DNA of 64,000 nucleotides from Pedococcus badiiscoriae (GTDB lineage: Bacteria; Actinomycetota; Actinomycetes; Actinomycetales; Dermatophilaceae): positions 1,240,001 to 1,304,000 of the forward strand of contig NZ_JACCAB010000001.1 of the NCBI RefSeq assembly GCF_013408925.1, in the 5' to 3' direction. Positions 52,904-62,074 of this stretch are shown here, in pieces (positions within the stretch are counted from its first letter, which is position 1; each line of letters begins with the position of its first letter). The position numbers were made by a program, and so were the translations under genes. The notes under the pieces are model-generated. The model made no database searches. It saw nothing but the letters and a program-made list of their open reading frames with translations, and had not been told where the DNA came from.

Positions 52904-53674
52904 TCAGCGGGGGGCGTCGGCTCGGCTGACGGCCGCCTCGTCCAGCGCCCTCGCGACGTCGACGGTCGGTGCCGCACCCCCTCGCGAGGCGGGCCACCAC
53001 CAGGCGCTCGCCGGGTCGTGCGGCGGCTGGGCGTAGCCCGTCACCAGCTCGTCGACCATGTCGGCCAGCCGGTCGTGCAACCGCGCCGTGAGCTCCTCCG
53101 CGGTCTCGCCGTCGAAGGGGGTGAGCGGCTCGCCGACGACCACGTCGACTGCCGTGCCGCGACGCAGCGAGTAGCGACCGTCGACGGTGAGGATGCGGTG
53201 GATGCCCCAGTGCGCCACCGGCACCAGCGGCGCCCCCGTCGCCAGGGCGAGGTAAGCCGCGCCGCGCCGGAAGTCCGCGCGCTCCTTCACCATGAACGCC
53301 CGCCCGATCGTCGCCTCGGGGTACACCCCCACGACCTCACCGGCACACAGTGCCTGCCATGCCTGCCTCGCCGCGAGCTCCCCGTGCGCGCGGTCGACGG
53401 GCAGGTGCCGCATCGCCCGCATCAACGGTCCGGACAGCCGCGACCGGAAGACTGACTCCTTGGCCATGAACCGCACGAGCCGGCCACGCTGGACACCGAC
53501 CAGGCCGACGAACATGAAGTCGAGGAAGCTGCTGTGGTTCGCTGCCACGACCACGGGCCCCTGCGCGGGGAGCCGGTCCGCTCCGGACACGGTGATCCGC
53601 ACGCCGAGCGCACGGAACAACCCACGACAGAGCCCGATCACGAGGCGGTAGGTGAGGTCGGGCACGCAGGGCAT
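52904..53674 (-). CDS. 1-acyl-sn-glycerol-3-phosphate acyltransferase-like protein (PlsC family)
   Basis: 256-residue membrane-associated acyltransferase. The catalytic NHSSFLD (H-x4-D) and the EATIGRAFM (E-G/A-T region) are present, after a hydrophobic N-terminus. It makes phosphatidate from lysophosphatidate, or a related acylation. ATG 53672-53674. The TGA-ended tail is Ala/Arg-rich. Confidence 0.9.
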   Translation of the reverse strand: MPCVPDLTYRLVIGLCRGLFRALGVRITVSGADRLPAQGPVVVAANHSSFLDFMFVGLVGVQRGRLVRFMAKESVFRSRLSGPLMRAMRHLPVDRAHGELAARQAWQALCAGEVVGVYPEATIGRAFMVKERADFRRGAAYLALATGAPLVPVAHWGIHRILTVDGRYSLRRGTAVDVVVGEPLTPFDGETAEELTARLHDRLADMVDELVTGYAQPPHDPASAWWWPASRGGAAPTVDVARALDEAAVSRADAPR

Positions 53675-53701
53675 TCGGAGCCGCTCCCGGCGCCGGCTTG
53701 C

Positions 53702-56134
53702 TTAGGCGATCTCGACCATCAGGGCGGCCAGCTTGGCCCGCGAGGCGATCTCGAGCTTGCGGAAGATGTGGGACAGGTGCGCGTCGACCGTGCGCGGTGA
53801 GACGAACAGCTGCTCGGCGATCTGCCGGCTGGTCAGTCCCTCGGCCACCAGCTCGGCGACCCCGCGCTCGGCCTTGGTCAGGACGTTCAGCGGTGAGGAC
53901 GACGCCTCGGTCGGGGCCTCGCCGGCAAACAGACCCGTCACTGCGGCGACCCCCTGCGCGCTGAACTGCCCGTGCTCGAGCCACCCGGCGGGACAGTCGC
54001 GAATCGCCCCCGCGGCATACGCGACTCCGGGACGGTCGCGTCCCACGGCGCGGCGGCTGACGCGCAGCGCTGCCGCTGCCCCCGCCACCGCCCGGTATGC
54101 CGGGTTGCCTGACTCCGCGGCGATGGCGGCCAAGCCGTCGAGCGCGTCCGCGGCCCGCAACGGCATCGGGACCTCTGTCGCGCGCCGCAGCACGGACAGG
54201 TAGGACGCCTGCGCCTGGGCGGGCTCACCCAGGGACATCAGGGCGTCAGCCACCAGCAGCCTCGCCTCCACCGCGTCACGCCCCAGCCGGCTGCTGTCGG
54301 CCAGCACCACGATGTCGGCCGCCCGACCGGCAGCCCGGCTGACGTCGCCGGCCGACAACAGCTCGCGGGCATCCTGGAGCTGGACGATCAGGCGGACGGC
54401 CCACGGCAGGGACTCGGCGTCGACGGCGATGCCCCGCGTGCCCGACACCATGCGGTGCACCGTGTCGGCGAGCAGCGCGATGCGGTCCTCGCGGATCTCC
54501 TCGGCCTGGGTGCGGGCGAAGAGTGCCAACGAGGCGGCCTCGACCAACCGGCCCTGCTCGTAGGCGATCTTGGCCTGCAGGGTGCGGGCGGACAGTGCGA
54601 TCCACAGCTCATCCGGAGGGGGCGCGTCCACGATGGCGGCCGCCAGCCTCTCGGCTTCGGCGAAGTCACCGGCCGAGACGCAGACATCCATCAGGGTCCG
54701 CCGGACCTGGCGGATGACGTAGGGGTCGCCGCCACCCAGCGCAAGGGTCCGCTCGACATCGGCGCGGGCGGCGGCCAGGTCCCCGGCATCGAGGTGCATC
54801 TCGGCCCGGATGGCGGCAGTGCGGGCCAGCTCGACGTCACGCATCGGCCCCTCCAGCGCGCTGGCGTGCTCTTCGGACCGGTCGAGCAGGCGCAGCCCTT
54901 CGTAGGTGCCACGCACCTCGGATGCACAGATGCCCGCTCGACGTGCCAGCTGCGAGCCGATGATGGGCGGCCCGTCCCCGCTGGCGAGCGCAGCGTCCAT
55001 CATCTCCAGGGCTTCGCGGGCGCGCATGGCGGCTGACAGGGAGGGGAAGGCCCGGTTGGCGATGGCGTAGCCGCGTGGTCGCGTGGCGTCGACCGCGCAC
55101 GCCTGCCTGACCGCGGCATCGACGAGGCTCAGCTGGCTGAGGAAGGCAGCATCGGCTGATCCCTCGTTGACGGCCTGCGGGACGACCAGGTCGGCCCAGG
55201 CCAGCAGCCCGGCCAGGGACTCCTCGGCATCGTCCGTGTGCTGCGCGAGGGAGCGCCCGACCTCCCTGATCGGCGGCAGCATGTCGAACGTCCCATCGGG
55301 GTTCACCTCGACGAGGCTGCGCCGAGCCAGGGCTGACGCGAGCTGGACGGCTTGGGGACGGCTGACGCCGCAGACGTCGGCGAGGACGTCGAGCCCGAGC
55401 GGGCGCCCGACCACCGCAAGGCGCCGGAAGCACTGCTGCTGTGCCGGGTCGAGCAGGTCGTAGGACCGGCGCACCGCCTCCTCGAGGGTGCCCGTCGGCG
55501 AGACGTCGCTGACCCCGATGAGCGCGATCTGGACGGCGAGCTGCTCCACCAGGGACGGCAGGCCCCCGCTGGCCCGCAGCACCCGGCGCAGGATGTCGTG
55601 ATGCTTGTCGAGGTCCACGGAGTGCCCGCCCGCGGCGGCGATGCGGGCCAGCAGCAGCTCGAGGGCGGGACCTTCGAGCGGGCCGCGCGGCGAGGGGACG
55701 GGCAGTGGCGGCAGCTTCAGGACCTGTTCGTGGGGGCGTCCTGCCACGGTGGTCGCGGTGCACAGGAGGCGGAAGTCCTCGGCGTCCTCGACGAGGTCGT
55801 TGAGGACGCCGCCCAGCCCATCGATGGCGTCCACCCCGTCGAGCACCAGCAACAGGTCGCGGCCGTCAAGGGCGCGCCGCAGGGCCAACGTGGGCGAGTC
55901 ACCCGGGGCGACCTCGGCATCGAGGGCGTCGAGGCAGGCAGTCACCAGGGACTCGGTTGTCGAGTGCCGGTGGCCGGGCACCCAGGCCACGCTGGGCGCA
56001 GCGCTGGCGATGTGCCGTGCCACGAGCGTCTTCCCGCACCCCGGAGCCCCGGTCAGGGTGACCCACCGAGCGCTGCTGAGCAGGAGCCGGAGGCGATCGA
56101 GGACGTCGTCGCGACCCACGCACGGAGTCAGCAT
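53702..56134 (-). CDS. LuxR-family (LAL-type) ATP-binding transcriptional regulator
   Basis: 810 residues. AAA/STAND-type NTPase at the N-terminus (Walker A GAPGCGKT, residues 29-36; Walker B LLLVLDGVDAIDG), a helical, TPR-rich middle (about 300-720), and a C-terminal LuxR HTH (LTKAERGVAELVAEGLTSRQ, then VSPRTVDAHLSHIFRKL). These large regulators act as ligand-gated activators. Stands alone between the PlsC gene and the osmoprotectant operon; an inverted repeat ATCGGTG-(4)-CACCGAT is 33 bases upstream. Confidence 0.93.
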   Translation of the reverse strand: MLTPCVGRDDVLDRLRLLLSSARWVTLTGAPGCGKTLVARHIASAAPSVAWVPGHRHSTTESLVTACLDALDAEVAPGDSPTLALRRALDGRDLLLVLDGVDAIDGLGGVLNDLVEDAEDFRLLCTATTVAGRPHEQVLKLPPLPVPSPRGPLEGPALELLLARIAAAGGHSVDLDKHHDILRRVLRASGGLPSLVEQLAVQIALIGVSDVSPTGTLEEAVRRSYDLLDPAQQQCFRRLAVVGRPLGLDVLADVCGVSRPQAVQLASALARRSLVEVNPDGTFDMLPPIREVGRSLAQHTDDAEESLAGLLAWADLVVPQAVNEGSADAAFLSQLSLVDAAVRQACAVDATRPRGYAIANRAFPSLSAAMRAREALEMMDAALASGDGPPIIGSQLARRAGICASEVRGTYEGLRLLDRSEEHASALEGPMRDVELARTAAIRAEMHLDAGDLAAARADVERTLALGGGDPYVIRQVRRTLMDVCVSAGDFAEAERLAAAIVDAPPPDELWIALSARTLQAKIAYEQGRLVEAASLALFARTQAEEIREDRIALLADTVHRMVSGTRGIAVDAESLPWAVRLIVQLQDARELLSAGDVSRAAGRAADIVVLADSSRLGRDAVEARLLVADALMSLGEPAQAQASYLSVLRRATEVPMPLRAADALDGLAAIAAESGNPAYRAVAGAAAALRVSRRAVGRDRPGVAYAAGAIRDCPAGWLEHGQFSAQGVAAVTGLFAGEAPTEASSSPLNVLTKAERGVAELVAEGLTSRQIAEQLFVSPRTVDAHLSHIFRKLEIASRAKLAALMVEIA

Positions 56135-56166
56135 CCGGACAGGCTATCGAAAACGCGCTGCCCAAT

Positions 56167-56184
56167 ATCGGTGGTTTCACCGAT
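56167..56184. promoter_or_regulatory. Inverted repeat upstream of the LuxR-type gene
   Basis: ATCGGTG-(4)-CACCGAT, perfect 7-bp arms, 33 bases before the gene on its promoter side. Possible auto-control site. Confidence 0.55.
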
Positions 56185-56311
56185 GCCGGACGCCACCGCG
56201 TCGGGCACTCTGGTGCACACGGAGATCACTGGATCCGATGTTGCGGGAAGTGCGGAGGGGCGCCTCCCGATGCAGCGGAGCTGGGATGGGCGGACCGGGG
56301 GGTCACGCCGA

Positions 56312-56352
56312 AAGGCCGGGTGTGGGTTCCGGAGGAAACCACACCCGGCCTT
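56312..56352 (-). terminator. terminator of the osmoprotectant operon
   Basis: 14-bp stem AAGGCCGGGTGTGG/CCACACCCGGCCTT with an internally paired loop; a TTT follows on the minus strand, 50 bases after the operon end. Confidence 0.8.
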
Positions 56353-56401
56353 CAACGTGTCCGGGTCCTGCAGGCCTCAGCGAAGGCCTTTCTGAGTCTG
56401 C

Positions 56402-57322
56402 TCAGCCGAGGCTGTTCTTGCTCAGGAACTCCTTGGCCACGGCGTCAGGGTCTTTCTTGTCCACGACGACCTCCTTGAGCAGGGCCGCCAGGGTCGCCGT
56501 GTCGAGCTTCGCCGACACCGCGTTGAGGGCACCCTCGATAGTCGGGTTGCTCTTGCTCTTGGTGATGAGCGGCACGACGTTCTGCGCGGCATACATGCTC
56601 TTGGGGTCCTCGAGCGCCACGAGGTTGTTGGCCGCGATGCTCGGGTCGGTGGTGAAGAGGTCACCGGCGTCGATCTGGCCGTTCTTGAGGGCGGCCAGGG
56701 TGAGCGGGCCACCGGCGTCGAGCGGACGGAAGGTCTTGAAGTCCAGGCCGTAGATCGCCTTGAAGCCGGGCAGGCCGGTCATCCGGGTCTTCCACTCGGG
56801 CGGCCCACCCACGGTGAGCTGGGCGGACTTGCCCTTGAGGTCCGCGATGGACTTGACGCCGAGGGAGTCCGCCTTGGACTTCTTCATCACCAAGGCGTCC
56901 TTGTCCTCCGCGGCCGACTTGTTCAGGACGATGAGCGTGGGCGGCAGGGCCGCCTTGAGCTCGGCGTAGACGCCCTCGCTGTCGGTGGCCTTGGCGTTCT
57001 TGTTGAAGTACTGGCTGAGCACGCCGGTGTACTCGGGGATCAGGTCGATCGACCCGTCCTTGAGGGCCGGGATGTAGGCCTCGCGAGCGCCGATGTTGAG
57101 CTTCTTGTCGACAGTGATGCCTTTGGCCTTGAGTGCGCCGGCGTAGATCTCGGCCAGCAGCGCGCTCTCGGGGAAATCGGCCGAGCCGACCGTGATCGTG
57201 CCTGCGGCCGAGCTGGAGCTGCCGCCGCCCTTGGCGAGCGGGTCGCTGGAGTTGCCGCACGCGGCGGTGGCCATCAGAGCCGCCGCTGTGGCGATCGTCA
57301 GGGTGATCTTGCTGATCTTCAC
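56402..57322 (-). CDS. glycine betaine/osmoprotectant-binding lipoprotein (OpuBC/ProX-like)
   Basis: 306 residues. GTG 57320-57322 has AGGAG seven bases before it. Lipoprotein signal with lipobox ending TAAC (cleavage before Cys near residue 22), then an SBP domain of the OpuAC/QAT class (TVGSADFPESALLAEIYAGA; IPEYTGVLSQYFN; FKTFRPLDAGGPLT). Captures betaine, choline or a similar quaternary amine outside the membrane for the ABC importer encoded upstream. Confidence 0.93.
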   Translation of the reverse strand: MKISKITLTIATAAALMATAACGNSSDPLAKGGGSSSSAAGTITVGSADFPESALLAEIYAGALKAKGITVDKKLNIGAREAYIPALKDGSIDLIPEYTGVLSQYFNKNAKATDSEGVYAELKAALPPTLIVLNKSAAEDKDALVMKKSKADSLGVKSIADLKGKSAQLTVGGPPEWKTRMTGLPGFKAIYGLDFKTFRPLDAGGPLTLAALKNGQIDAGDLFTTDPSIAANNLVALEDPKSMYAAQNVVPLITKSKSNPTIEGALNAVSAKLDTATLAALLKEVVVDKKDPDAVAKEFLSKNSLG

Positions 57323-57342
57323 GAAACCGCTCCTACCGTTGG

Positions 57343-58125
57343 TCAACTGGGCTGGGAATCCACCGTACGCTGCGCGACCGGAATCTCTACATCAAGGGGG
57401 GTATTTGATCGCTGGGTGGACAGCGCCGACGCCGATCGCCCGCTGGACCGGCCGGTCAGACCCGGCGACACGGCATACCGCTGCACGACGGCGAGCAGTG
57501 CGTCGACGACGAGGGCCAGGACCGCGACCACGATCGCTCCGGACACCATCTGCTCGTACTGGAGGATCTTCTGGCCGTCGATGAGGAAGCGACCGAGACC
57601 ACCCGCACCGGTGATGGCGGCCAGCGTCGTGGTGGCGATGACCTGCAGCGTGGCGGAGCGGAACCCCGAGAAGATCAGGGGCAGGGCGTTCGGCACCTCG
57701 ACCTTGCGAAGGACCTGCATGCCAGTCATGCCCATCCCCTTGGCGGCGTCGCGTGCCGCCGGGTCGACTCCCTCGACCCCCGCGTAGGCGCCGGCCATGA
57801 GGGGTGGGATCGCCAGCACGATGAGCACGATGAACACCGGCACGAGGAAGGCGTTGTCGCCGCTGATCTTCGGGAACAGCCAGAGCACCATGAGGTAGAG
57901 CAGGCCCAGGCTGGGGATCGCCCGCGCGGCACCGGCCAGGTTGACGACGAACAGACGGCCACGGCCGGTGTGCCCGATCGCCAGCCCCAGCGGGATCGCG
58001 ATCAGGGCCGCGACCGCCAGGGCCAGGGCGGAGTACCACAGATGCTCGAAGATCCGAGTCGGTATGCCGTCGGAGCCGGACCAGTGCGACGGGTCGGTGA
58101 GCCAGGCGAACGTCTTGTTGATCAT
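57343..58125 (-). CDS. osmoprotectant ABC transporter permease (second)
   Basis: 260 residues, about six transmembrane helices with the BPD_transp_1 EAA-type loop (GMGMTGMQVLRKVEVPNALPLIFSG). ATG 58123-58125 overlaps the end of the first permease by ATGA. The C-terminal 40 residues form a Ser/Arg-rich cytoplasmic tail. Confidence 0.93.
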   Translation of the reverse strand: MINKTFAWLTDPSHWSGSDGIPTRIFEHLWYSALALAVAALIAIPLGLAIGHTGRGRLFVVNLAGAARAIPSLGLLYLMVLWLFPKISGDNAFLVPVFIVLIVLAIPPLMAGAYAGVEGVDPAARDAAKGMGMTGMQVLRKVEVPNALPLIFSGFRSATLQVIATTTLAAITGAGGLGRFLIDGQKILQYEQMVSGAIVVAVLALVVDALLAVVQRYAVSPGLTGRSSGRSASALSTQRSNTPLDVEIPVAQRTVDSQPS

Positions 58126-58769
58126 GCGCGTGCCCCCGTGGCCCGGACCCAGGGAGTGGCCAGCCGGGTGATGAGCAGGATCACGGCGTCGAAGAGGAGG
58201 GCCAGGACCACGCAGGCCACGATGCCGACGAAGAGCGGGTCGTAGAAGTCGCGGTCGAAGCCGTCGCTGAAGAACAGGCCGAGCTGGTTGACCCCGATGA
58301 TCGTGCCGACGCTGACGATGCTGACGTTGCTCACCGCAGCGACCCGCAGGCCGGCGGAGATCACGGGGACCGCGAGCGGCAGCTCGATGGCGAAGAACCG
58401 CCTGACGCGGGTGTAGCCCATCGCCGTCGCGGCCTGCTGGACGTGGTCGGGCACCGAGCCGAGCGCGTCGGCGACGGTGCGCACCAGCAGGGCCACGGTG
58501 TAGAGGGTCATCGCGACGACGACGTTGATCGGGTCGAGCGCCCTCGTGCCCAGGATGACGGGGAGGATGACGAACAGGGCCAGGCTGGGGATCGTGTAGA
58601 GCAGGCCGAAACCAGCGGTGAACGGCGCATAGAGGCGCGGGTAGCGCCGCGCGAGCCACCCCAGCGGCAGGGCCAGCAGCAGACCGATGACGAGCGGGAC
58701 GCCCGCGAGGTAGCTGTGCTGGAGCGCCCGGCTCCAGACAACGTCGAGGTGGTCGAGGAACCAGGTCAT
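58122..58769 (-). CDS. osmoprotectant ABC transporter permease (first)
   Basis: 215 residues with five to six helices and the EAA loop (AMGYTRVRRFFAIELPLAVPVISAG). Overlaps both neighbours by ATGA, so the four genes form one operon: ATPase, permease, permease, binding protein. Confidence 0.93.
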   Translation of the reverse strand: MTWFLDHLDVVWSRALQHSYLAGVPLVIGLLLALPLGWLARRYPRLYAPFTAGFGLLYTIPSLALFVILPVILGTRALDPINVVVAMTLYTVALLVRTVADALGSVPDHVQQAATAMGYTRVRRFFAIELPLAVPVISAGLRVAAVSNVSIVSVGTIIGVNQLGLFFSDGFDRDFYDPLFVGIVACVVLALLFDAVILLITRLATPWVRATGARA

Positions 58770-59884
58770 GGCACGGGCGTCCCGGGCGCCTCCGGGTGCG
58801 CCAGCTCGGGCCGCTCGGTCTCCTCGATGGCGGTCAGCACCTCGTGGGCGCGGACCGTGCCGACGAGCGAGCCGCTGTCGTCGACGATCACCCCGCGACG
58901 GCTCGGGCTGGAGAGGGCGGAGTCGAGCGCGGCGCGCAGCGGGCCGCTCGCCTTGGCGACGGTGCCACCGCGGTGCAGCATCTCGGTGCGGATCTGCCCC
59001 TTGATGCGCGCTGGCTCCACCCAGCCCAACGGGTGGTTGTGCTCGTCGACGACGAGGAGCCAGTCGGCGTCCACCCCGTCGGCGCTCTCCCCCATCGCGA
59101 CGGTGCGTTCGGGAGCGAGCGGCAGCTGCGGGGTGGCCTGGAAGGAGAGCGCACGGTAGCCGCGGTCGCGGCCCACGAAGTCCGCCACGAAGTCGTCGAC
59201 GGGGTGGGAGAGCAGGTATGCCGGTGCGGCGATCTGGGCGAGGTGCCCGCCGACCTTGAGCACCGCCACCTGGTCACCGAGCTTGATCGCCTCGTCGATG
59301 TCGTGGGTGACGAAGATGATGGTCTTGCCGAGGTCGCCCTGCAGCCGCAGGAACTCGTCCTGGAGCTGCTCGCGGACCACGGGGTCCACCGCGCTGAAGG
59401 GCTCGTCCATGAGCATGACGGGCGGGTCGGCCGCGAGGGCGCGCGCGACCCCGACGCGTTGCTGCTGGCCGCCGGAGAGCTGTGCGGGGTAGCGCTTGGC
59501 GAACGCCGGATCGAGGCCGACGCGCTCGAGGAGCTCCATCGAACGCTTCTTGGTCTCGGTCTTGTCCATCCCCAGCAGTCGCGGGACGGTGGAGACGTTG
59601 TCGAGCACGGTGCGGTGCGGGAACAGGCCTGCGTGCTGGATGACGTACCCGATGCCGCGACGCAGGTCGGACTCCTTCATCCGCCCCGTGTCCTGGCCAT
59701 CCAGCGTGATGGTGCCCGAGGTCGGTCGGATCATCCGGTTGATCATCCGCAGTGACGTCGTCTTGCCGCATCCGGACGGGCCCACCAGCACGGTGATCTT
59801 GCCGCTGGGTGCCTCGAAACTGAGGTGGTCGACGGCGACCGTGCCGTCAGGAAACTGCTTCGTGACACCGTCGAAGACGATCAT
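58766..59884 (-). CDS. osmoprotectant ABC transporter ATPase with CBS domain (OpuCA/ProV-like)
   Basis: 372 residues. ABC domain: Walker A GPSGCGKTT, signature LSGGQQQRVGVARAL, Walker B MLMDEPFSAVDP and the switch FVTHDIDEA. After about residue 240 there is a CBS-type regulatory part (WLLVVDEHNHPLGWV; GVIVDDSGSLVGTV), which in this family senses ionic strength or nucleotides. ATG 59882-59884 is used, as the ABC domain begins there. Confidence 0.95.
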   Translation of the reverse strand: MIVFDGVTKQFPDGTVAVDHLSFEAPSGKITVLVGPSGCGKTTSLRMINRMIRPTSGTITLDGQDTGRMKESDLRRGIGYVIQHAGLFPHRTVLDNVSTVPRLLGMDKTETKKRSMELLERVGLDPAFAKRYPAQLSGGQQQRVGVARALAADPPVMLMDEPFSAVDPVVREQLQDEFLRLQGDLGKTIIFVTHDIDEAIKLGDQVAVLKVGGHLAQIAAPAYLLSHPVDDFVADFVGRDRGYRALSFQATPQLPLAPERTVAMGESADGVDADWLLVVDEHNHPLGWVEPARIKGQIRTEMLHRGGTVAKASGPLRAALDSALSSPSRRGVIVDDSGSLVGTVRAHEVLTAIEETERPELAHPEAPGTPVP

Positions 59885-59977
59885 GTCGATCAACCTAACC
59901 CAGCGCACCGACAGACGCGATCACCTTCGCGCCCCCGGTTGACCTGCGACGGCGCCGGGAGCGCGATACTGACCGGC

Positions 59978-61435
59978 GTGACGCAACCGGTGCACCTCGA
60001 CGGCCACAGCCTCGACCTCGACGCCCTGGAGCGCGCTGCCCGAGGAGCCCTTGCGTCGATCGACCCTGCGGCCATGGAGACGGCACGGCGCTCCCATCGC
60101 ACCGCGGCGCAGGTGAGCTCGCGTCGGGCGGTCTACGGGCGCACCACCGGAGTGGGGGCAGCGCGCGACGAGAGCACGGACTCCAAGGTCGAACACGGGC
60201 TGCGGCTGTTGCGCTCGCACGCGGCGGGCTGGGGTGAGGTGATGCCGTCGAGCGTCGTCAGGGCGGCGCTGGCCGTGCGCGCCAACCAGCTGCTCGCGGG
60301 TGGGTCGGGCGCCAGTCCTGTTCTGGCGCAGGCGCTCGCCGACCTCGTGGGCGCGCCGGAAGGCGAGCTGCCGGTGGTGCACCGCTACGGGTCGCTCGGG
60401 ACCGGTGACCTCACCGCGCTCGCCGAGGTCGGGCTCGCGCTCATCGGCGAGCGAGAACGGTCCGGCGGCGCGCGCCGCACCGACCTGCAGCTGACCTCGG
60501 CCGACGCCCTGCCGCTCATGTCGTCCAACGCGTTCGCCATCGCCGAGACGGGCCTGCACGCGGCGTCGCTGCACGCCCTGGCGCGAGCGGCCGACACGGT
60601 GTGCGCGCTGAGCTTCGTTGCCCTGCAAGGCAATCCGGAGGCAGTGAGCGAGACCGCTGCCGCAGCAACCCCGTTCCGTGGCGCCGGCGAGGTGATCCGG
60701 GTGCTTCGCGAGCTGTTGGTCGACCAGCCCGGGACGCCGGCACACCTCCAGGACTTCTTCGGCCTGCGCACCTGGCCACAGGTCCACGGACCGGTCCTCG
60801 ACACGATCCTCGACCTGAAGGCCGTCGTGGAGACGACCGCCAACACCGCCTCGGAGAACCCGCTCTTCACGGGCTCGGACGACGTCGCCGAGGTGACGCA
60901 CCACGGAGGCTTCCACGCGGCATACCTGGTGCTGGCGGTGGACAGGACGCTGCTGGCGCTCACCCGATCGGCACAGGCCGTGCAGTCGCGCATCAGCCAC
61001 ACCCTCACGGACTCGGACAGCGGGCTGCCGCTGTTCCTGTCGGACTCGACGATGGGCTCGTCGGGGGTCCTCATCGCGGAATACGTTGCGGCGTCGGCGT
61101 TGTCGACGATCCGCGGGGTGGCGTCGACACCGTCGAGCGTGCAGACGGCTGGGGTGTCGGCAGGCATCGAGGACGATGCGAGCTTCGCAGGTCAGGCGGC
61201 GCTGCGGCTGGGCGAGGCGACCGCGGCCTACCGACGGATGCTGGCCGTCGAGCTCGTGTGCACGGTGCGGGCGCTGCGGATGCGCGGTGTCGTGCCGGTC
61301 GGCGAGCTGGGCGACGCCTTCGCGCGGTGCGCGAGCCTGCCCGCCGGGGTCGAGGACCGTGACCTCTCACCCGAGCTCGCCACCGCCGAGCGCATCGTGG
61401 AGCGGTATGCCGTGTCGACGCCGGAGGAGCGCTAG
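59978..61435 (+). CDS. aromatic amino acid ammonia-lyase homologue with altered MIO site
   Basis: 485 residues from GTG 59978, the length and fold of histidine/phenylalanine ammonia-lyases: YGRTTGVGAARD near the start, ALQGNPEAVSETA, ENPLF, and the long helical C-half. The active-site loop reads GSLGTGDLTAL (S139-L-G-T-G-D144) where the family has GSVGASGDLAPL: one residue is missing and the Ser of the self-cyclising Ala-Ser-Gly triad is absent. So the MIO cofactor may not form and the reaction is uncertain. Divergent from the osmoprotectant operon (about 90 bases). Confidence 0.85.
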   Translation: MTQPVHLDGHSLDLDALERAARGALASIDPAAMETARRSHRTAAQVSSRRAVYGRTTGVGAARDESTDSKVEHGLRLLRSHAAGWGEVMPSSVVRAALAVRANQLLAGGSGASPVLAQALADLVGAPEGELPVVHRYGSLGTGDLTALAEVGLALIGERERSGGARRTDLQLTSADALPLMSSNAFAIAETGLHAASLHALARAADTVCALSFVALQGNPEAVSETAAAATPFRGAGEVIRVLRELLVDQPGTPAHLQDFFGLRTWPQVHGPVLDTILDLKAVVETTANTASENPLFTGSDDVAEVTHHGGFHAAYLVLAVDRTLLALTRSAQAVQSRISHTLTDSDSGLPLFLSDSTMGSSGVLIAEYVAASALSTIRGVASTPSSVQTAGVSAGIEDDASFAGQAALRLGEATAAYRRMLAVELVCTVRALRMRGVVPVGELGDAFARCASLPAGVEDRDLSPELATAERIVERYAVSTPEER

Positions 61436-61436
61436 A

Positions 61437-61474
61437 GCCTCGGTCAGCAGAAGTGGCCTCGGTCAGGAGACGCG
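61437..61474. repeat. 19-bp imperfect direct repeat spanning a stop codon
   Basis: GCCTCGGTCAG at 61437 and 61456 (11 of the 19-base period identical). The second copy contains the TGA of the minus-strand hydrolase gene, the first repeats it one frame away. Confidence 0.7.
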
Positions 61475-62041
61475 GTCCAGGAAGACGAGCACGCGTTCGG
61501 TGAGCAGCCGCGCGGCATCGGGGTCGTAGGAGCTCAGGCTGTTGTCGGCGAAGAGGTGCTGCTCGCCGGGGTAGACGAACAGCTCGGCGTCCGGCGCCTC
61601 GGCCACCAGCGCACGGGCGGCGTCGATGTCGCCCTCGCCGGCGAAGTAGGGATCAGCGTCCTTGCCGTGCACCTGCACCGGCACCCCGGCGGGCCAGCCG
61701 TCCCCGAACTCCGACGGCGGCACGCAGGACTCCATGAGCAGGGCACCTCTGGCGCCCGGCCGGGTCTGGGCCAGCAGCTGGGCCGGCATCACGCCGAGGG
61801 AGAACCCCGCGTAGACCAGGGCCTCGGGCAAGGCCTCGCCGGCCTCCTTGCCCCGCTCGAGGATCGCGCCGAAGCCGGCCTGCCTGACGTACGCCATGCC
61901 CTCGTCGATCGTGTCGAAGGTGTGCCCGTCGAGCAGATCGGGAGTGTGCACCGTGTGGCCGGCCGCGCGGAGCGTGTCCGCGAAGTCCAGCACTCCGGCA
62001 GTCAGTCCCTGGACGTGGTGGAACAGGACGACCTCAGCCAT
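61463..62041 (-). CDS. dienelactone hydrolase family protein
   Basis: 192-residue alpha/beta hydrolase of the DLH group. The nucleophile elbow is GFSLG (serine where plant/bacterial DLHs often have Cys); Asp and His follow (HGKDADPYF and GEQHLFADNS). ATG 62039-62041 (MAEVVLFHHVQGLTAG). Substrate unknown. 33 bases after the next hydrolase on the same strand. Confidence 0.9.
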   Translation of the reverse strand: MAEVVLFHHVQGLTAGVLDFADTLRAAGHTVHTPDLLDGHTFDTIDEGMAYVRQAGFGAILERGKEAGEALPEALVYAGFSLGVMPAQLLAQTRPGARGALLMESCVPPSEFGDGWPAGVPVQVHGKDADPYFAGEGDIDAARALVAEAPDAELFVYPGEQHLFADNSLSSYDPDAARLLTERVLVFLDRVS

Positions 62042-62074
62042 GGCGGATCCTCTCTCGATGTGCGGGTCCGGCCA

